64,000 bases of DNA from Diphasiastrum complanatum (Eukaryota; Streptophyta; Lycopodiopsida; Lycopodiales; Lycopodiaceae), in assembly GCA_029204225.1 (NCBI GenBank), contig CM055100.1:29092649-29156648 (forward strand). The letters run 5' to 3'. A model generated the notes under the pieces. The model had not been told where the DNA came from, searched no databases, and saw only the letters and a program-made list of their open reading frames with translations. A program made the translations under genes and the position numbers. Positions 10,690-22,960 of this stretch are shown here, in pieces; the stretch's first letter is position 1; each line of letters starts with the position of its first letter.

Positions 10690-13600
10690 ATGGCATCTAT
10701 AAATGCATATCTTTTGGATACTAATGAAAGGCTCAACAAAACTAACTATTCCATATGGAAAGTTAGAATGGAATCTATCATGATCATGCAAGATCTGATG
10801 GAAATTGTAAATGGTAAGGAGGGTGAACCTATTCATCCTCAAGAAAAAGCCAAATACATCAAGAGGTGCAATGTTGCACTACATTGCATAAAAATGAATG
10901 TTGCAAATGAACTCTTAAGAGAGGTAGGAGATTGCACTTCAGCTCAAGATGCTTGGGAGACTTTGCAAAAGGTCTATGAATCCAAGAACCAAACTAGAAT
11001 GTTAGCTTTGAAGAATCAAATCTATAGAAGCTATCAAAAGAAAGGAGAGAGTGCACATACTTTTGTCCTAAGAGTAAAGGAATTGAACAAAGAGCTAGCC
11101 TTTATAGGTGACCCTATCAAGGATGAAGAGCTTGTTCAACTCATATTGAATGGACTAAGCTTTGAATTTGACAATTTGGTTCAGGGATATGCAATTATGG
11201 GTAAGCTACCCATACTTGAAGAACTCCAAGGCACACTCATGACCGAGGAATCAAGAAGGAGCCAAATGCAAGAGAGGATGGATAGGCTTTCCATCCAAGG
11301 TGGAGATGACCAAGCTCTCTTCACCAAAGGCAAAGGCAAGTCCAAAGGCAAAGGATCAACATTCAAGAAGTATACAAAGCTTGAGGATCAAGAAGGACCC
11401 CCAAAGGCATCTCCATCAACCACCAAAGTCAAGAAGGACAAATCAAAGGTGAAGTGCTACTATTGTAGCAAGATGGGGCATTATGCCTCAGAATGCTTCA
11501 AGAGGAAGCAAGATCAAAGCCAAGCCAACATGAGCAAAGAGGAGGAGGAGGAGAGTTCACATGAGGACTCTCTCATGATGTCCATATTTTCTTCAACAAG
11601 CTTCAAAGGAGAAGATCCTTGGTGGATTGACTCGGGTGCTAGTTCACACATGACTAGTAAAAGGGAGTTTTTCTCTTCTCTCTTATCTTATGATGGACCT
11701 ATAAAGTCTATCTATACAGCAAATGATGAAGCTTGTAAGATTGAAGGAGTTGGTAGCATTCCCCTTTGCTTAGGATCTTCCAAAAAGATCAACATAGAAG
11801 GTGTTTTGTACATTCCTACAATAACAAAGAATCTACTAAGTGTTGGCCAAATGGTAGACAATGGTTTCAATGTTGACTTTGCTTCAAATGAATGTTTCAT
11901 CAATAAGAAGGGTAAGATAGTGGCTAAGGGCACTAGACTTGGCAAACTTTATAAGCTGGATGCATTTGTGGATACTAATGTTGTCATGTTGGCCGAGAAG
12001 AGCAAGATATCTACCTTTACTTTATGGCACAAAAGACTTGGACATGTCAACTCGGGTTCCATGGAGGCTATGATCAAGGAGGAGTATGCTTTAGGCCTAC
12101 CAAGGTCTATTGGGAAGGAAGACAAGGTTTGTGAAGCTTGTGCCTTATCCAAGGCACATAAGAAGGTGTTTCCTAACTCCATCACAAAGTCATCTCATCC
12201 TCTTGAACTCATACACTCGGATGTGCACATTGCTAGCACCAAATCTAATGGAGGTTCATCCATGTTTTTAACCTTCATTGATGACTACTCAAGATATTGT
12301 TGGGTGTTCTTACTTTCCTTCAAGTCTCAAGTATTTGATACTTTTGTAAAGTTCAAGTTGTTTGTGGAAAAGCATCATAATCATAGCATCAAGATTCTTA
12401 GAAGTGACAATGGTGGAGAATTCATCTCCAATGAGTTCAAGGCCTTTTGTGAGGAGGAAGGGATCAAGAAAGAGACTTCTTGTCCTTACACTCCTCAACA
12501 AAATGGAGTTGCTGAAAGAAGGAATAGAACATTATGTGAATGTTCTAAGGCTTTAAGATTAGATGCTTGTTTGCCCAAATCCTTTTGGGGTGAGTCTCTT
12601 GTATGTGCAAACTACTTGATGAATAGGGTGTCTTGCAAAGCAATTGAAGGCAAAACTCCATATGAGATGTTGTATGGAAAGAAACCCAATCTTAATCACT
12701 TGAAAGTTTTTGGGTGTATATGTTATGTGCATGTGCCATTGGAAACAAGAACCAAGGAGGATCCATCTTCCACAAGAGGGATCATGCTTGGATATGCAAG
12801 CTCAAGCAAGGGCTACAAAGTCTATCTCCCATCCTTGAACAAATTTGTTGTTTCAACGTATGTCATCTTTGATGAACATCATATGCATATGCTTGAAGAA
12901 GGCTCAAGTGCTCCAACAATCAAGAAGAAGATGGCCGAGGAGCAAGATCTTGGTTTTGAGGAGGAGCTCATGGAGGAGCAAGCACCAAACCCACCTATCA
13001 CACCAAGGAGATCTTCAAGGGCAAAAGTGGAGCCATCAAGGCTCACATATCAAGGCAAAGGACAGCAAGTTGAGGGTATCTCATCCACTTCTTATGCTTT
13101 ATCTAGTTTTGAAGAACCGTCTAATGTTGAAGATGCATTGAACTCCAAAGAATGGTATAAAGCTATGTTGGATGAGTATGATGCCTTGATTGAGAATGAA
13201 ACTTGGTTGCTTGTTGAGAGACCTCAAAGGAATGTAATAGGATGCAAGTGGGTCTTCAAGCTTAAGTTGAATGCAAATGGGAGTGTTAACAAACATAAAG
13301 CAAGATTAGTTGCAAAAGGTTATGCTCAAGAGAGAGGGATAGACTATGAGGAAACTTTTGCACCCGTGGCCAAGATGGTCACAATAAGACTAATCATTGC
13401 ACTTGCATCACATTTTGGATGGATTCTATGTCAAATGGATGTCTCTAATGCTTTCTTGAATGGTTTTTTGGAAGAGGATATCTATATGGAGCAGCCACAA
13501 GGGTTCATCAAGCATGGAATGGAGAACAAAGTATGTCATCTCCAAAGAAGCATCTATGGCTTGAAGCAAGCCTCGAGATCTTGGAATTCAAGACTACATT

Positions 13601-14658
13601 GCTATCTTATTTCACTTTCTTTTGTTCAAAGTGAATATGATCCCACTCTTTACATTAAGTTTGATGATGTTGGTATTGTACTTTTACTCATTTATGTAGA
13701 TGACATCATCATTAGTGGAAATAGTGTTGATGGTATTGAAAAAATCAAGATAGATCTATCCTTAGAGTTCAAGATGGTAGATCTAGGGTGTCTTCACTTC
13801 ATCTTAGGCATAGAAGTACTTAGAGAGTCTGATTTTATCTTTATAAGTCAAGTAAACTATGCTCAAAGTCTTTTGAAGAAGTTTAAGATGGAAGTATGCA
13901 AAAGTGTTGACACACCAATGGAGCAAGATGTAAAAGTGCCAAATGAAGATGATGAAAGATCCTTCATGGACATCACTTTGTTTAGGCAACTTATAGGTTC
14001 CTTAATGTGGATCACTATAACTAGACCAGATCTTAGCTTTAGTGTATGTAGGTTGAGCCAATCCATGCAAAAGCCATTGAATATCCATTGGAAAAAGGCT
14101 AAGAGGATTCTAAGATACATCTCGGGTACATTGGATTTTGGGATTCTATATAGAGGAGATGTGATTAACCTTCATGCATTTAGTGATTCAGATTTTGCAG
14201 GGGACAAGAGGGATAGGAAATCAACAAGTGCCTATTCAACTTTCATAGGAGAAGGTGTGGTTTCATGGCTTTCAAAAAAGCAAGAAACTATATCTCTATC
14301 TTCAACCGAGGCCGAGTACAAAGCTTTGACAACCACTACAAAGGAGGTACTTTGGATCAAGAGATTATTGGTGGAACTAAAGATCATGGATTCAGAGGAG
14401 GCACCAATCATCTACAATGACAATATATCAGCCCAACACCTTGCATCTAACCCAATCTTCCATGCAAGATCTAAGCACATTGAGATATGCCATCACTTTG
14501 TGAGAGAAATGGTGCAAGCCAAGGAGATTGCTTTGGAGCATGTTCCAAGCAATGAATGTGTAGCTGATCTACTTACTAAACCACTTCAAAAGACACCTTT
14601 TATGAAGTTCAGATCATCACTTGGAGTGATTAGTAAAGCAATGATTGAACCAAGCTAG
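10690..14658 (+). CDS. Ty1/copia gag-pol polyprotein, intact
   Basis: An uninterrupted 1322-residue polyprotein with all copia domains in order. Gag (UBN2-like) occupies roughly residues 1-210 (LNKTNYSIWKVRMES near 15). A CCHC zinc knuckle CYYCSKMGHYASEC is near 255-268. The protease active site WWIDSGASSHMT is near 310. GAG-pre-integrase WHKRLGHVN is near 445, with the paired CEAC later completing a His2-Cys2 site. The integrase core has HSDVHIAS (~505), RSDNGGEF (~568) and QQNGVAER (~600). Reverse transcriptase has QMDVSNAFLNG (~914) and the catalytic LIYVDDIIIS (~998). RNase H has AFSDSDFAGD (~1162) and LSSTEAEYKAL (~1205). Copies of this kind drive reverse transcription and integration of the element. 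I see no missing catalytic residue, so it could be functional, although the 3' LTR is truncated. Confidence 0.97.
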   Translation: MASINAYLLDTNERLNKTNYSIWKVRMESIMIMQDLMEIVNGKEGEPIHPQEKAKYIKRCNVALHCIKMNVANELLREVGDCTSAQDAWETLQKVYESKNQTRMLALKNQIYRSYQKKGESAHTFVLRVKELNKELAFIGDPIKDEELVQLILNGLSFEFDNLVQGYAIMGKLPILEELQGTLMTEESRRSQMQERMDRLSIQGGDDQALFTKGKGKSKGKGSTFKKYTKLEDQEGPPKASPSTTKVKKDKSKVKCYYCSKMGHYASECFKRKQDQSQANMSKEEEEESSHEDSLMMSIFSSTSFKGEDPWWIDSGASSHMTSKREFFSSLLSYDGPIKSIYTANDEACKIEGVGSIPLCLGSSKKINIEGVLYIPTITKNLLSVGQMVDNGFNVDFASNECFINKKGKIVAKGTRLGKLYKLDAFVDTNVVMLAEKSKISTFTLWHKRLGHVNSGSMEAMIKEEYALGLPRSIGKEDKVCEACALSKAHKKVFPNSITKSSHPLELIHSDVHIASTKSNGGSSMFLTFIDDYSRYCWVFLLSFKSQVFDTFVKFKLFVEKHHNHSIKILRSDNGGEFISNEFKAFCEEEGIKKETSCPYTPQQNGVAERRNRTLCECSKALRLDACLPKSFWGESLVCANYLMNRVSCKAIEGKTPYEMLYGKKPNLNHLKVFGCICYVHVPLETRTKEDPSSTRGIMLGYASSSKGYKVYLPSLNKFVVSTYVIFDEHHMHMLEEGSSAPTIKKKMAEEQDLGFEEELMEEQAPNPPITPRRSSRAKVEPSRLTYQGKGQQVEGISSTSYALSSFEEPSNVEDALNSKEWYKAMLDEYDALIENETWLLVERPQRNVIGCKWVFKLKLNANGSVNKHKARLVAKGYAQERGIDYEETFAPVAKMVTIRLIIALASHFGWILCQMDVSNAFLNGFLEEDIYMEQPQGFIKHGMENKVCHLQRSIYGLKQASRSWNSRLHCYLISLSFVQSEYDPTLYIKFDDVGIVLLLIYVDDIIISGNSVDGIEKIKIDLSLEFKMVDLGCLHFILGIEVLRESDFIFISQVNYAQSLLKKFKMEVCKSVDTPMEQDVKVPNEDDERSFMDITLFRQLIGSLMWITITRPDLSFSVCRLSQSMQKPLNIHWKKAKRILRYISGTLDFGILYRGDVINLHAFSDSDFAGDKRDRKSTSAYSTFIGEGVVSWLSKKQETISLSSTEAEYKALTTTTKEVLWIKRLLVELKIMDSEEAPIIYNDNISAQHLASNPIFHARSKHIEICHHFVREMVQAKEIALEHVPSNECVADLLTKPLQKTPFMKFRSSLGVISKAMIEPS

Positions 14659-14663
14659 ATAGT

Positions 14664-14672
14664 GAGGAGGAG
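14664..14672 (+). other. Polypurine tract
   Basis: GAGGAGGAG immediately before the TGTTAAAAA start of the 3' LTR; primes plus-strand DNA synthesis in LTR elements. Confidence 0.8.
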
Positions 14673-15145
14673 TGTTAAAAATTCACAATTCTAGCTTGAC
14701 TAGTTTTGGTCATTTGACTTGTAAATAGTTAGATGGTCATGATGTGGCTTGTCACACGTGACAAATAGCATAGGATTCCATTCATAAGGATGTTCTCAAG
14801 TAGACCTAAGTGTTAGAACCTTTGGAATGAGTCCAAATTATGCTTAGATACAAGGGAGAAAAAATAGGAGCTATTTTTGGTAATTTTTGCATTGTTGAGG
14901 GATCTCCAAGATTCCAACCCTAACTTGGTAGGGATGAAAGATCCACCAAAATTAGCATTAGGGATAGGTTTAGGGCTACTCATACCTGCCCAAAACCGTG
15001 ATGGATCATGTATATATAGGTGATGATATCTCACCAAAATAAATCAAGCAATTTCATGTTTTTTCTCTCATAATGGTGCAATTGCTCTCTATGTTCATAA
15101 TTGTTTGAGTACTTGTGATTACTAATGATTATAGGATTGAATGTA
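14673..15145 (+). repeat. 3' LTR of the young copia element, truncated
   Basis: Matches 9197-9669 with two mismatches, then ends at TTGAATGTA. The last 209 bp present in the 5' LTR are absent. Confidence 0.9.
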
Positions 15146-15300
15146 CCAACAAAACATGTTCCACTTGATTCAGCAGTTAAGACATTTCCAAATGCAACCA
15201 CTTCTTTCCGAAAAAATAAGACAATTGGAACATCTTCTCTCGAGCAGTCCATGTAGTGACCTTGAAAAAAATCATAGGTACACTTTATGTTAGGATTTGC
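15146..15300 (-). pseudogene. Upstream exon fragment of the gene split by the copia insertion
   Basis: On the minus strand this reads HYMDCSREDVPIVLFFRKEV and continues VAFGNVLTAESSGTCFVG up to the exact base where the copia 3' LTR begins. The protein resumes on the other side of the element at 9196 (KVTSITTKRYIVNV). The G-x-V/L, FVG, then VKV pattern recalls a domain common in plant En/Spm-type transposon proteins, but the match is weak. Some codons are missing at the junction, consistent with a deletion during or after insertion. Confidence 0.5.
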
Positions 15301-15384
15301 AATGCTATTGGATGTATAATTAGCAAAATTATGAAATTTTAATAAATTTATATAATAAACAAAATTATGAGACTGTAACAAAAT

Positions 15385-15620
15385 TATGAAACCTTAGCCC
15401 TTAGCTCTTGGCCCTTAGTCAGTGGCCCTTAACTCGTAGCCCTTAGCCCATAGTCGTTGGTCATTGACCCTTGCCCCTAGGCCCTTAGCCTTAGCATTTT
15501 GCCCTTAATTTATATCCCTTGGCCCTTGCCCTTGGCCCTTACCCCTAGGCCCTTGCCCCTAGGCCCTTAGCCCTTAACCCTAACCCTTGTCCCTTAGTCC
15601 GTAGCTCCTAGTCCTTGACT
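15385..15620. repeat. Degenerate CCCTTAG/CCCTTGGC minisatellite
   Basis: About 230 bp built from 7-10-base units such as GCCCTTAG, GCCCTTGG and CCCCTAGG. It superficially resembles telomeric DNA but does not match CCCTAAA runs. Confidence 0.85.
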
Positions 15621-16625
15621 TTTTTATATGTTTTGTGAGCTTTTTATCTTGTCATTATTATTACTTTTGTATTTCTTTAACGTCTTTTACTAGTTTACAA
15701 TTTCTTTTTTTATGTTTTTTTAATTAAGGTTAAATCTTTTCAACGCGTTCCAGATCTTTTTTGTAGGGTTTTAGGTTTTCTAGAGGGTTTAAGTTTGTAT
15801 TATGATTCTTTTAAGATTTAACACCATTTTTAACAATATTTTTTTTTTCATATTTCTCAATATCTAGTTTTTTTTACAAGTTACAATTATTTGTAATATC
15901 ATTTTTTAATGTTTTTTTTTAAAATTTTATTTTGAAAATTAAGTTTTTTTTGTACACTATTTTGGTTTTTGTTTTTTTATTTTTTTTTTATGTTTATTTT
16001 TGGTTTTTTGAATATTTCGTTTTTTTTACACCATTTTATTTTTTTTAGATGTATTCATTTATTTTACTGGACACTATTTTGATATATTTTTTATGTTATT
16101 TTTTAGTTTTTCGGAAAATTTTATTTTTTTTGACACTATTTTGTTTTTTTTTGATTTTATGATTTCTTTTGTGCTATTTTTGGTTTTTTCGAGATATTAT
16201 TATTTTTTATACTATTTTGTTTCTTTTAAGATTTTTTCAATTTTTTTATGCTATTTTTTGGTTTTTTTGAAATTTTATTTTTTTTACTCTATTTTGTTTT
16301 TTTGTATTCTATGGTTTTTTATTCTATTTTTTGGTTTTTTCATAAATTTATTTTTTTTTGACATTATTTGGTTTTTTTAGGGTTTTATAAATTTTTTTTA
16401 ATGTTTTTTTTGTAGTTTTTTGTTTTTTTGAAATTGTTTCTATAAAATGGTGTTTTTTTGGAATTTTTTAATAGTATTTTGTCTTTTTAGATTGTTTCCA
16501 CCATTCTAATCTTATTTGTCATTTTTTATGCTTGTTTTCTTAAGATTATTTTTTGATCTTTTATAATATTTTTATCTCTCTTGCGTTTTTTTATTTTCAT
16601 GTTTTTTTCCCTACTTTTGTATTAG
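15621..16625 (+). repeat. T-rich low-complexity DNA with ~60-bp periodicity
   Basis: About 1 kb dominated by T on the + strand, with recurrent modules TTTTTTGACACTATTTTG, TGCTATTTTTGG and TTTTTCGA. These suggest an old degenerate tandem array rather than random T enrichment. The long open frame across 16093-16380 (Phe/Leu/Tyr-rich) is a by-product of composition. Confidence 0.7.
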
Positions 16626-16794
16626 CAAGTTCATGGAAGCACTTAATAATCCCATAAGCATTTGGTGCAACATTTTTTAAATCTATATATAGACTCTTCA
16701 ACTAGTGGATTCTACAAAAATTGGGAGCATAAACTTCCATTTTGTAAAATGGACCCCCAAAAATGGAGATCTTGGGTCTTCTTGAGATCTTATG

Positions 16795-17045
16795 TCCTGA
16801 TGACACGTGGCATTCCATTTGTCCCATAAGTATTTATGAAATTTGACAATGGGAAAAAAAACATAAGTAAAACCCCCCTACAATGATAATTTACAGTGAT
16901 TTTTGAAATCTTTAAGCTTTCATATAACAGAGCTACTTACTTGAGATTTTTTTGCTTCCAATATTTTTGCTAATACAATATGGTAAATAATTTTTTGCTT
17001 TTCTCATGGGTTTTTTAGGTAAATCTAATTTTCAGTTAAATAATG
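16795..17045 (+). repeat. Left copy of a ~230-bp inverted repeat (pairs with 22270-22507)
   Basis: Read in reverse complement, this segment aligns with 22270-22507. Shared landmarks are AAGCAAAAAAAT, AGTAGC, TTTCAAAA, GGACTTATTTATG-like and CTTATGGGACAAATGG. The outer tip CCATTTGTCCCATAAG also occurs at 19488. A third, direct copy of the inner half lies at 24977-25127. Probably terminal repeats of a non-autonomous element family. Confidence 0.7.
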
Positions 17046-18180
17046 TTAATATATGTATGGGTGGACGCAAGGGGGGGGGGGTTTAATTTATATACCCCCC
17101 CCCCCGGGCACAATTATATATATAAAAAAAATTAATGGGGGAGGGGGGCGGGTGGGCGCAGGGGGGAATAAATTGAAAATTTAGTTTATTGCGGCGGGTG
17201 GGCTGGGGGGGGGGGGGGGGGGGGGGGGGGGATGCTTTTAAAAAAACGGCTGGTGGGAGGGCCTAGAAATTTAAAATAAAAACATTTTTTTCGAATTCCA
17301 ACCTCCATCCGTCGTGGCGGGTGGGCGGGGGGAGGGGAATATAAAAAATTCGAGTCGTCAGAAATTCGAGTCTTTCCGGAAAAAATCGAGTCTTTCCAAA
17401 AATTGCATTTCTTGCCTTCGCAAAAATGTCGTTTGAAATCGCGAAAATTTCGCGAAGTCGGGCATCGTGAAAATTTCGCATTGCTTGCCTTCGCGAAATT
17501 TTCGCGAAAGCAGACATCGCGAAAATTTCGCGAAGGCAGGCAACACGAAAACATTTTCCCGAAAATTTCTGGAAAGACTCGAATTGTCGACGACTCGAAT
17601 TTTTGGAACGACCCCCACCCGCCGCGGTGGGTGGCCGAAGGGAGGGGAATATAAGAAAAAGTTCCAAAAATTCGCGATGCATGCCTTCACGAAATTTTCG
17701 CGAAGGCAGACATCGCAAAAATTTCGCGATGCCTTCAAAATTTTCTCGAAATTTTTTTTTACAGCTGGAGGAGGAAATCGAGTCAGTGGCAAAATTCAAG
17801 TCATTGGAAAAGTACGATCATTTGGAAAAAATTCTATCCATTGAAACAAATCGAGTCGTTACAAAAAAAAATTGCGTCGTTACAAAGGAATTCGAATCAT
17901 TGGAAAAATTCGAGTCTTTCCAAAAGATTCGAGTCATTTGAAAAAACTTTAATAAACTAATTTTTTAAATTATTCCCTCTTCCCCCCCCCCCCCCAGGGA
18001 GGGGGGGGGGGGGGGGGGGGGGGGGGGATTTGAAAACATTAGAAAAAAAAATTTAATTCTACCCCCGCCCACCCATCGCGGCCCACTTAGCCTAGCCGTC
18101 GCGACGACTGGGCGTGGGGGGGCTTTAATTAGTTTTTTTAATTAAAAAAAATTCAAAAACCCTCCCAACCCGCTGCGTAG
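17046..18180. repeat. GC-rich fold-back repeat block
   Basis: A mosaic of G and C homopolymers (for example 17205-17231 and 17985-18027), GGCGGGTGGGCGGGG modules each followed by GAGGGGAATATAA, and TTCGAGTC units. The half from 17310 to 17470 is roughly complementary to 17470-17630: GGCGGGTGGG...TTCGAGTCGTC on the left against GACGACTCGAA...CCCACCCGCC on the right. This makes an imperfect hairpin of about 320 bp. The open frames crossing it on both strands are repeats, not genes. Confidence 0.7.
17430..17735. repeat. Array of GCGAAAATTTCGC palindromes
   Basis: At least six near-copies of the palindrome CGCGAAAATTTCGCG, separated by short spacers that alternate between AAGGCAGGC and GCATCG/GACATC. 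A second, larger array is at 21886-22215. Confidence 0.8.
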
Positions 18181-18202
18181 ATCAATTTTTTTAGTGAGAA
18201 AA

Positions 18203-18204
<2 letters not shown>

Positions 18205-18271
<67 letters not shown>
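18205..18271. repeat. (AT)n microsatellite followed by (ATTT)n
   Basis: About 33 AT units, then four to five ATTT units. Confidence 0.95.
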
Positions 18272-19538
<1,267 letters not shown>

Positions 19539-20237
19539 TTAGAGAATGTATGACCAAGTTTCATATGCAACTTTATATGCAAATCTTAAATGGCAAAAAG
19601 TTGGTGTTCTTTTTGTTTTTGCATGCATTCTTAGGCTCTCTCAACTTGCATGATGCATCAACAATTATAATCAATGCTAAATTAAAGAACATATTGTCAA
19701 AGTGGAACTCTCAGATAGAAAGGCTGTGAAAGATCAGCCTAACCAGAGAATGTGCAAAATTTGCAAATTGAAGTTTTGCCTTTCTGCTTTAATTCTGAAG
19801 TTTTCTAAGAGTGACAAATCAGTAGTGAAAGATGACAACGTTCCAGAATGAAGCTTTTTGTGTCATATAGTGTTGTGAAGTTCTTATCTTGCAGAACAGC
19901 CTTCAACCTTGCAATGTGAACTGCTCCATCTTTACAATGAAGTTTCATCCCCTCATATTGTGGTGAAGTAGTCGAAGAATAAATTTTCTATGCCATGCTA
20001 CTTAAGAACAGTTTATTTTTAAGGTAGAATATTTTCTTGAAGGTGTCATAATGCACGATAGATTTACATGGTAGGACATTGACGATGGTCATTGTATGAA
20101 AGATGTAAATGCATAGATCCTGAGATGCACAAGAACTGGAGTTAAGATGTCATGTAAAGAAAGTGTAGGGAAATTGTGCTCTAGTGATTTTTAATGCATG
20201 ATCTAAAAGCTCCAACAAAGCTGACCTTAAGGGAGGG
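19539..20237. other. Unassigned DNA, possibly 3' internal part of an LTR element
   Basis: No open frame of note. It ends in AAGGGAGGG, which looks like a polypurine tract, directly before a TGTTGGAAATAAT LTR-like start. Confidence 0.35.
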
Positions 20238-20390
20238 TGTTGGAAATAATATTGGGTAATGCCACTTTGTTGACTATTAATGACATACTTGAAATGTACT
20301 CATTAATGTACATGTGGTAAAGGCCCAATGTGCCTCTAAGTGGAGTAAGTCACTTTAGGGCCCTTCTAATGTGAATGGGGCTATGGCTAT
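20238..20390 (+). repeat. Possible LTR fragment after a polypurine tract
   Basis: Begins TGTTGGAAATAATATTGGG directly after AAGGGAGGG, the usual junction of a plant LTR element. No matching copy is present in the window and no CA end is evident, so this is tentative. Confidence 0.35.
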
Positions 20391-20474
20391 TTGTGAGGAG
20401 GCATAACCTCCTCCTCCTCTCTCTCACATATCTTTCTCTTATGGTGAGGCTCGACGAATATTCTTTGACTCAAT

Positions 20475-21322
20475 TCAATACATATCCTTGCCCCAAACGT
20501 AACCAACATCATCATAGTAATATGCATCGAGATTGACATTTGTTTCCTCCTCAAACTCACCCAATCCATCATAATTATCGGAGGATGATACAATGTCATA
20601 GAGGCCTCCAGATATTGTTCCAGTCAGATTAACCCTTGGCTCCAGTGGACGTTTTCCAGCCTGTCCAACCGGCTTGGCTGTCCTTCAACCAACATAAATT
20701 TCATCTTTTGGGTGGCGTCGTTTCAATATAACTTTTTGTCGTGCTTGTTTTCTACCTCCAGATAGAGTTGGAGCTGAGGATGGTGTCAGTTCTGTCTTAG
20801 AGAATAATACCACTTCCATTCCTCTCAACTCGCTGACTACGGCCGTGGCAATTTCAGTTGTCTCCATCATTGTATTTTCATGTTCTCGCATCATTTCATG
20901 CAAGTTTTGAAAAAAAATCATCCCATCGAGTAAATTTCCATGATATCTACACAATGCACCAGTTGAGTCATGAATTTCAGGTGCCTCCGTATAATGCACT
21001 GTATCCGAACAAGACAGAACAAAATGGCATTCTTCTCCATTAGAACCTCGAGTCATGAATTCAACCCTTTCAATCAGCATGGTTTCAGACATTATAATTG
21101 CCCGCACCACACCTAAAGTTTCAACATCTTTCATAAAAAATCTAGGCTCACCAACCGATAATTTGGAGACAACGATGAAGATTTTCATGTACTGGCCGTT
21201 GGAACTAGGCTTCTGAACAATTTTCCATGCCTTTGTAAAGAAAATTGGATTCGCATCACCAATGGGCATGAGGACAGTCTCTTCTGCTGCGTAGAAAGCC
21301 TGCAAACGCTCATCATATAAAC
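20475..21322 (-). pseudogene. Unidentified protein-coding exon with one in-frame TGA
   Basis: The frame enters after a plausible acceptor (TTTGCAG near 21317), reading AFYAAEETVLMPIGDANPIF. It stays open for about 210 codons to a TGA at 20685-20687, then continues in the same frame for exactly 69 more codons to a TGA at 20475. The segment after the first stop looks coding (KRPLEPRVNLTGTISGGLYD, then an acidic, Tyr-rich end DAYYYDDVGYVWGKDMY). Features visible: mixed alpha/beta composition with HFVLSCSDTVHY, a basic stretch GRKQARQKVILKRRHPKDE before the stop, and an acidic C-terminus. I do not recognise the family. It could be a transposon gene or a degraded host gene. The single stop is most simply a point mutation. 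Confidence 0.45.
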
Positions 21323-21361
21323 AACATTCATATGAGAAGACGAAAACATAAAGTTTTTAAT

Positions 21362-21860
<499 letters not shown>

Positions 21861-21885
21861 ATTCCCACCTGCAGAAAAATTTTTC

Positions 21886-22215
21886 GTGAAATTCTTGCAA
21901 AATTTTCGCGAGGCATCTCCCGCAAAAATTCTTTCGCGATGCCTTCGCAAAAATTTTGCGATGGCAAGCATCGCGAAAATTTTGCGCACAGGCATCGCAA
22001 AAATTTTGCGAATCGTGTGCAAAATTTTCTTGCGCGATTCGTGAAATTTTCACGCGAGATGCCTTCGCGAAAATTTTCGCGTGCGATTCACAAAAATTTC
22101 GCGTGTGATGCCATCGCAAAATTTTTGCGAAGGCATCGTGAAAATTTCGTGCTCGCGAAGGCATTGCGAGATTTTCACAAATCGCGCGCGATTCACCAAA
22201 TTTTTGCAATGCCTA
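21886..22215. repeat. Second array of GCGAAAATTTTGC palindromes, ~25-bp spacing
   Basis: Roughly a dozen near-copies of GCGAAAATTTTCGC at intervals of about 25 bp (for example near 21946, 21971 and 21995). They are separated by GGCATC or its complement GATGCC, so the spacers are inverted with respect to each other as well. Confidence 0.85.
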
Positions 22216-22269
22216 CATTGTTTGGGGGGGGGATTTATAAAAAAGCATTTAAAACAAAAGGTTTTTTTT

Positions 22270-22946
<677 letters not shown>

Positions 22947-22960
<14 letters not shown>

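Larger units (their letters stand above)
9197..15145 (+). mobile_element. Young, nearly complete Ty1/copia retrotransposon
   Basis: The element has a 682-bp 5' LTR, primer site, uninterrupted gag-pol frame, polypurine tract and a 3' LTR cut short after 473 bp. Aligning the shared 473 bp by eye, the LTRs differ at two positions (ATATGAC/ATTTGAC and CGTGCCA/CGTGACA) with no indels, which implies a recent insertion. The 3' LTR stops at the sequence TTGAATGTA, after which the interrupted minus-strand gene resumes. No target-site duplication is visible (CTTCA before, CCAAC after), consistent with a deletion at the 3' end. It lies inside an exon of the minus-strand pseudogene. Confidence 0.95.

Noticed and set aside
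15385-15620. Interstitial telomere
   Set aside because: Units are CCCTTAG, CCCTTGG and CCCCTAGG mixtures, not runs of CCCTAAA or another known plant telomere repeat.
16093-16380. 95-codon hydrophobic frame resembling a membrane protein
   Set aside because: T-rich DNA encodes Phe, Leu, Ile and Tyr by composition alone.
17186-17941. Several overlapping frames of 110-180 codons on both strands with phrases like AKFSRRQ and NFREG
   Set aside because: Generated by the GCGAAAATTTCGC palindrome array, which has few stop codons in any frame; peptides are repeats of the array.
20685-20687. Selenocysteine or programmed read-through at the in-frame TGA
   Set aside because: Land plants lack selenoprotein synthesis and no read-through context is evident; a nonsense mutation is simpler.
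21886-22215. CRISPR-like look of regularly spaced palindromes
   Set aside because: Spacers are not unique but are inverted copies of the same GGCATC text, the units vary, and the context is a plant nuclear genome.
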